A stretch of DNA of 64,000 nt from assembly GCA_963576725.1 (NCBI GenBank), contig OY755242.1, forward strand, positions 22,689,315 through 22,753,314, given 5' to 3'. This document shows, one piece after another, positions 63,301-64,000 of the stretch. Every line of letters begins with the position of its first letter. Positions within the stretch are counted from its first letter, which is position 1. This DNA comes from Azorinus chamasolen (lineage: Eukaryota > Mollusca > Bivalvia > Cardiida > Solecurtidae). The notes below the pieces were generated by a model. The model worked only from the letters and a program-made list of their open reading frames with translations, had not been told where the DNA came from and ran no database searches. Both the position numbers and the translations under genes were made by a program.

Positions 63301-63424
63301 TATTTACCTTGTCCATTAGTTTGGTTAGGTCTTGGAACGACTGGCTAATTGAAGCATCTGTCTGTTTTTGTTTCTGTTGAATAGATCTTTCAATTCCCAC
63401 TATACCCGGTCTGTGTCTGGCTCC
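51278..63424 (-). CDS. VPS36: VPS36 (ESCRT-II subunit), 3' eight exons; 5' end outside window
   Basis: Exons in transcript order are 63424-63308, 61579-61502, 61134-61000, 59010-58945, 56341-56277, 53535-53451, 52215-52139 and 51371-51278. Phases match throughout and give 238 residues with a terminal stop. VPS36 is the ESCRT-II subunit that binds ubiquitin and phosphoinositide through its GLUE domain and pairs with SNF8 through C-terminal winged helices, acting in endosomal sorting. What is seen here is the linker helix ([15 protein letters not shown]), [20 protein letters not shown], the segment [20 protein letters not shown], and the end [17 protein letters not shown]. Human VPS36 is about 386 residues, so roughly 150 N-terminal residues (the GLUE domain) lie to the right of the window. 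Confidence 0.95.
51439..51626. mobile_element. MITE-B, hairpin collapsed
   Basis: TTAAACCCTTTCCCTTTTGA .. GAAGAAAATGGTTAA, with a 26-bp duplication (AGAAATAATGACATATGTAA). Confidence 0.65.
51673..51893. mobile_element. MITE-C, reverse order
   Basis: TTAACCCATTACCTCATAGG .. hairpin with apex GCTCCTATGGAGC .. GGTGTCAATCTAGGG. Confidence 0.8.
51941..52165. repeat. Tandem repeat copying a VPS36 exon/intron boundary
   Basis: TGTAAATGGGTTACC starts at 51941, 52032 and 52125 (offsets 91 and 93 bp). The last copy is the true exon 3' end with its donor. The others are intronic echoes with CTAGTATTGCAGACA in place of CTAGTATTACAGACA. Each unit has a ~46-bp half-repeat (GGTTTCCTTTCACTAATATT). Confidence 0.9.
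52139..52215 (-). CDS. VPS36: VPS36 exon with duplicated 3' boundary
   Basis: [20 protein letters not shown] then ILAKE plus AG, acceptor TTTTTACAG, donor AAAG|GTAACC (phase 2). The last ~30 bp of the exon plus its donor are repeated in the downstream intron (51941-52130). Confidence 0.9.
52262..52692. mobile_element. MITE-B interrupted by an unrelated repeat
   Basis: B sequence (CTTCATAGATACGCC .. GATTCTACAGCTTCTATTA) breaks near 52435 and resumes near 52650 (ATCAGCTAAATGG .. ATGAAGTAAAGGTTTA). The insert ends TTAATGCCCCCATTG, like the insert at 52987-53148. Confidence 0.6.
52906..53319. mobile_element. MITE-A interrupted by a ~160-bp repeat
   Basis: TTAATCCTTTCCCTGTTC .. AAGTTATAACTAGAAA, then an insert (52987-53148) with GACAGACGGATGGACGGACA and ATGCCCCC-type ends, then TATTGAAGGTGGAACATTGT .. 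GAAGGAAAGGGTTAA. Hairpin apex GCTCCTATAGGAGC. Confidence 0.75.
53451..53535 (-). CDS. VPS36: VPS36 exon
   Basis: One base completes the split Arg codon, then 28 codons start [15 protein letters not shown]. Acceptor ATGTTTCAG, donor CAA|GTAAGT, phase 0 out. Confidence 0.92.
53578..53778. mobile_element. MITE-B, right end lost
   Basis: ATCCCTTTACTTCATAAATA .. hairpin with apex GCTCCTATAGGAGC, cut at GATCAGGATCT where an ATT repeat follows. Confidence 0.7.
53779..53865. repeat. (ATT)n plus TATATAGCGC-type repeat
   Basis: ATTATTATTATTAT leads into ACATTTATATAGCGCTCTTT and AAAAGCGCTTCACA. The pattern is common at 3' ends of retroposed repeats, but no LINE body is attached. Confidence 0.5.
54095..54890. 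repeat. Three diverged copies of a ~200-350 bp unit
   Basis: ACACTGAACGAGACAAACAA, GTGGTTTCAAAGAGATTGGG and TCAAGATCCACCACCC recur at 54117, 54470 and 54674. The ORFs on both strands come from this repetition and show no known domain. Confidence 0.75.
55131..55337. mobile_element. MITE-E, copy 1 of a duplicated pair
   Basis: TACAGTAAAACCTCTCTAAA .. TTTAGAGGGGGTTTACTGTA; apex GCTCCTAGAGGAAC. Confidence 0.85.
55413..55605. mobile_element. MITE-E, copy 2 of a duplicated pair
   Basis: The left end is shortened (AAGTAAAACCTCGCTCCAG); the rest is almost identical to copy 1, including GCTCCTAGAGGAAC. Confidence 0.85.
56088..56203. repeat. Dispersed repeat type J, second copy
   Basis: AGCTGGTTTGTGGTAGGTCA .. 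TTTCTCCACCTGTATTTAGC. The inner foldback is partly replaced by an AT-rich stretch. Confidence 0.6.
56277..56341 (-). CDS. VPS36: VPS36 exon
   Basis: [20 protein letters not shown] then Ile plus two bases, acceptor TTTTTTCAG, donor AATCAG|GTAATA (phase 2). It continues the winged-helix region. Confidence 0.93.
56439..56666. mobile_element. MITE-B, hairpin decayed
   Basis: TTAACCAATTACCTGATAGA .. TCATCAGGTAAAGGGTTAA. Remnant hairpin GCAAACATACTAGACATG / ATCAGGGTTTGACG. Confidence 0.7.
56738..56982. mobile_element. MITE-B, decayed
   Basis: TTAACCCTTAACTTTTACTC .. ACGAATATTCAGAGGTTAAA. It has a duplicated left arm (CAGAGTAGACCAGAGTAGAC). Confidence 0.65.
57033..57228. mobile_element. MITE-C, hairpin apex deleted
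   Basis: TTAACTCATTCTCTCCTAGG .. TAGGGGGTAATGTGTTAA. GAAACCAGTGTGATAAATTT joins directly to the opposite arm. Confidence 0.8.
57225..57455. mobile_element. MITE-C, opposite orientation, sharing a TTAA with the previous one
   Basis: TTAACCCTTTCCTTCATAAA .. GGAGGAAAGGGTTAA. Apex decayed (AGAGCTAAGAGCAACTG). The four bases 57225-57228 serve both elements. Confidence 0.85.
57535..57600. repeat. Three-copy tandem repeat (~22 bp)
   Basis: GTTAGCTAACTACATCTTCA(TTA) three times; GTTAGCTAAC is itself palindromic. Confidence 0.85.
58440..58890. repeat. Degenerate tandem-core type repeat in a VPS36 intron
   Basis: Three diverged copies of a ~130-bp unit with TTTGACTGAATCAAGGGCCA and TTTGGTGAAGATC are followed by CGGACGGACGGGCAGGG and GGGCACCCCCACCAAGG, like the ends of other tandem-core elements. 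Confidence 0.45.
58945..59010 (-). CDS. VPS36: VPS36 exon
   Basis: Twenty-two codons, [20 protein letters not shown] then ME, acceptor ATATTCAG, donor GAG|GTAATC, phase 0. This is one of the best conserved stretches of VPS36. Confidence 0.95.
59084..59181. mobile_element. MITE-F, diverged
   Basis: TTTCTCCACCAAACCCCATG .. CATGGGGCTATGTAGGGAAA. It starts 73 bp upstream of a VPS36 exon in transcript order. Confidence 0.7.
59225..59395. repeat. MITE-B fragment with collapsed hairpin
   Basis: GTGACAGAAACGTCAGAATC, GCAAACAGAGCAGAC then GGGTCTACTCTATTTGC; the ends are not recognisable. Confidence 0.55.
59584..59829. mobile_element. MITE-B
   Basis: TAAACCTTTTACTCCATGAA .. TATGGAGTAAAGGGTTAA. The final TTAA is shared with the next element. 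Confidence 0.7.
59826..60165. mobile_element. MITE-B with a ~155-bp insert
   Basis: TTAACCCTTTACTCCATGAA breaks after ATGTAAAT (59857). Foreign DNA (GGTGATGGAATACCCCCGC .. ATATACCCCCTCTC) follows, then B sequence resumes near 60013 with the hairpin (CTCCTACAG apex). Confidence 0.65.
60203..60413. mobile_element. MITE-D inserted into a MITE-B
   Basis: CACAGTAAAACCACTTTATA .. TATAGAGAGGTTTTACTGTA; apex TTCCTATAGGAGC. The surrounding 60165-60202 and 60414-60515 are the two halves of a B element. Confidence 0.8.
60639..60870. mobile_element. MITE-B
   Basis: TTAACCCTTTCCCTGTTAAA .. ATGAGGGAAAGAGATAA; apex shortened (AAGGATACAGGAG). Confidence 0.7.
61000..61134 (-). CDS. VPS36: VPS36 exon
   Basis: Forty-five codons starting [20 protein letters not shown] and ending LKTPIE at GAG|GTAGGA, acceptor TTCCACAG, phase 0. 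It covers the first part of the winged-helix region, including the conserved LLSMGI and NPVTRE. Confidence 0.94.
61215..61400. mobile_element. MITE-B, ends decayed
   Basis: TTTGCAAACAGAGTAGACCC .. GGGTCTGCTTTGTTTGC with apex GCGTCTGTAGGAGCC, then the B arm (GATCTGATTCTACAATTTCT). Confidence 0.65.
61502..61579 (-). CDS. VPS36: VPS36 exon
   Basis: Twenty-six codons, [20 protein letters not shown] then EITEDE, acceptor TTTCATAG, donor GAG|GTAAAT, phase 0. It is a coiled, basic helix very close to the family consensus. Confidence 0.93.
61805..62290. repeat. Degenerate repeat with GACCTTGA words in a VPS36 intron
   Basis: Diverged repeated words (TTTGACCTTGA, CTCCCTAATATATATGAGGA, GAAAACTGGATGA) recur about every 110-130 bp and end with ATTTGGTCTATCAGCAGACAGATG. 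The layout resembles the other tandem-core repeats. Confidence 0.4.
62515..62705. mobile_element. MITE-B, shares TTAA with next MITE-C
   Basis: TTAACCATGACTCCATAGAT .. hairpin apex GTTCCTACAGAAGCC .. AGTTTAATTAA. Confidence 0.65.
62702..63237. mobile_element. MITE-C interrupted by a SINE
   Basis: The left part TTAACACATTACCCCCTAGT to TTAATGCTCCTTT (62702-62872) and the right part TTTTAGTAGATTAATTAAAA to GAGTTAA (63178-63237) are contiguous in other C copies. Confidence 0.85.
62874..63177 (+). mobile_element. tRNA-derived SINE
   Basis: The head GGTGGCGGTGGTCTAGTGGT .. GGGGTTCAAATCCCGG TCCCACC has an A box, a B box and a perfect T arm, with GGTGG/CCACC at the acceptor ends (62876-62948). A ~230-bp body follows (CACTCGCCGGTACTGCGGCT, GTACAGTCGGCTGAGCGGTC). 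It is GC-richer than its surroundings. It would be read by Pol III on the + strand. Confidence 0.8.
63308..63424 (-). CDS. VPS36: VPS36 exon (first in window)
   Basis: Thirty-nine codons, starting [17 protein letters not shown] after TTAATCCAG and ending LMDK at AAG|GTAAAT, phase 0 on both sides. It encodes the linker between the GLUE and winged-helix parts. Confidence 0.93.
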
Positions 63425-63494
63425 CTGGATTAAAAAAATAATATGCAACCTGAGATTTTAGAATCATACACCAGATACAGCAGAATCTATAAAT

Positions 63495-63706
63495 ACATGA
63501 CAAAGACGCATTTGCAAATAGAGTAGACTTCAGGACAGATAGCTCCTGTAAGGTCTACTATGTTTGCTTATGGAATAACATAGATCTGATTCTACATTTT
63601 CGCCAAAGCAAAAACTTCTGATGTTCATGTGCTATAATAAAAATGAACAAAGAGATAGACATTAGTGTATTTGCATCCATAAATATTCATGAACTAAAGG
63701 GTTATA
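63495..63706. mobile_element. MITE-B, truncated
   Basis: GACGCATTTGCAAATAGAGT .. hairpin with apex GCTCCTGTAAGG .. CATGAACTAAAGGGTTA. It lies in the VPS36 intron to the right of the last visible exon. Confidence 0.7.
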
Positions 63707-63746
63707 GCTAAACTTTAATGAATAATTATGAGTTGCTATTAAACCT

Positions 63747-63981
63747 TTAACACATTATCCCCTAGTGACGCATTTTTGGGCATCTATAAAAGTCACTTTA
63801 TGAAAACAATGTAATAAATAGAGCATTTGCTCCTATAGGAGCAAATGCTCTATTTATCACAATGGTTTCAAACTACAAAATTCTAAATGTTTCCTTTCCT
63901 CTAGTTAATGCTCTTTTTCGGTAGATACATTCAAAGTTGTTGGGTCTTAAAATAGCCTATGACTACGAGGGAATTAGTTAA
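63747..63981. mobile_element. MITE-C, complete (235 bp)
   Basis: TTAACACATTATCCCCTAGT .. GAGGGAATTAGTTAA; perfect apex GCTCCTATAGGAGC. Confidence 0.85.
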
Positions 63982-64000
63982 CAAGCTACTGGTGAATCCT

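Overview
The window is eukaryotic nuclear DNA. Its split genes use GT-AG introns, its intergenic DNA is AT-rich, and it is unusually crowded with small transposon relatives. The mix suggests a bivalve mollusc: dozens of palindromic MITEs, tandem-core elements like the bivalve 'Pearl' repeats, a tRNA-derived SINE and a CR1/Jockey-type LINE. The species is an inference and could not be fixed.

Two real protein genes are present, convergent (tail to tail). (1) GSTCD, + strand, 14 coding exons from 22965 to 49728. I joined them by splice phase into one open frame of 762 codons. It has a GST-like N-terminal half and a C-terminal class I methyltransferase domain with the motifs VDFCSGGGHLG, HACG and CPCCYG. 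(2) The 3' part of VPS36, - strand, 8 coding exons between 63424 and 51278. These give 238 residues of the ESCRT-II winged-helix region; the N-terminal GLUE-domain exons lie beyond the right edge. The two stop codons are about 1.55 kb apart. A possible GSTCD promoter (CRE, inverted CCAAT, TATA-like) lies near 14.29-14.39 kb, with a non-coding first intron of about 8.5 kb.

Layout: 1-13 kb is transposon-derived DNA (tandem-core elements at 1-1020 and 4799-6932, many MITEs). 13.4-15.3 kb holds less repetitive DNA, the promoter candidate and a long inverted repeat. 15.4-20.3 kb is a decayed LINE on the - strand, split by a tandem-core element. 20.4-22.9 kb holds a tRNA-like sequence, simple repeats and more elements. 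22.9-49.8 kb is GSTCD with MITE-filled introns. 49.8-51.3 kb is the intergenic gap. 51.3-63.4 kb is VPS36. The right end is a MITE.

MITE families named here. A and B: TTAA ends (TTAACCCTTT / AAAGGGTTAA, piggyBac-like), about 220-280 bp, with an off-centre hairpin having arms GCAAACAGAGYAGACCC. C: TTAA ends, hairpin arms GAAACCATTGTGATAAATAG. D: ends TACAGTAAAACCTC (pogo/Tigger-like), about 135-210 bp. E: similar TACAGTA ends with arms GGTGGCAGCTTAATGCAGG. F: a 90-bp foldback with ends TTTCTCCACCAAACCC. G: TTAA ends, 240-250 bp, arms TGTAAATAGTGAAGACCC. H: a single TTAA element. The most striking point is that A/B, C, D, E and G all have the same hairpin apex, GCTCCTNNAGGAGC, although their ends and arms differ. 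Other notable points: a 27-bp minisatellite of about 35 units grown from one MITE hairpin arm; three separate tandem duplications of exon/intron boundaries in the two genes; and nested insertions whose empty sites can be read exactly.
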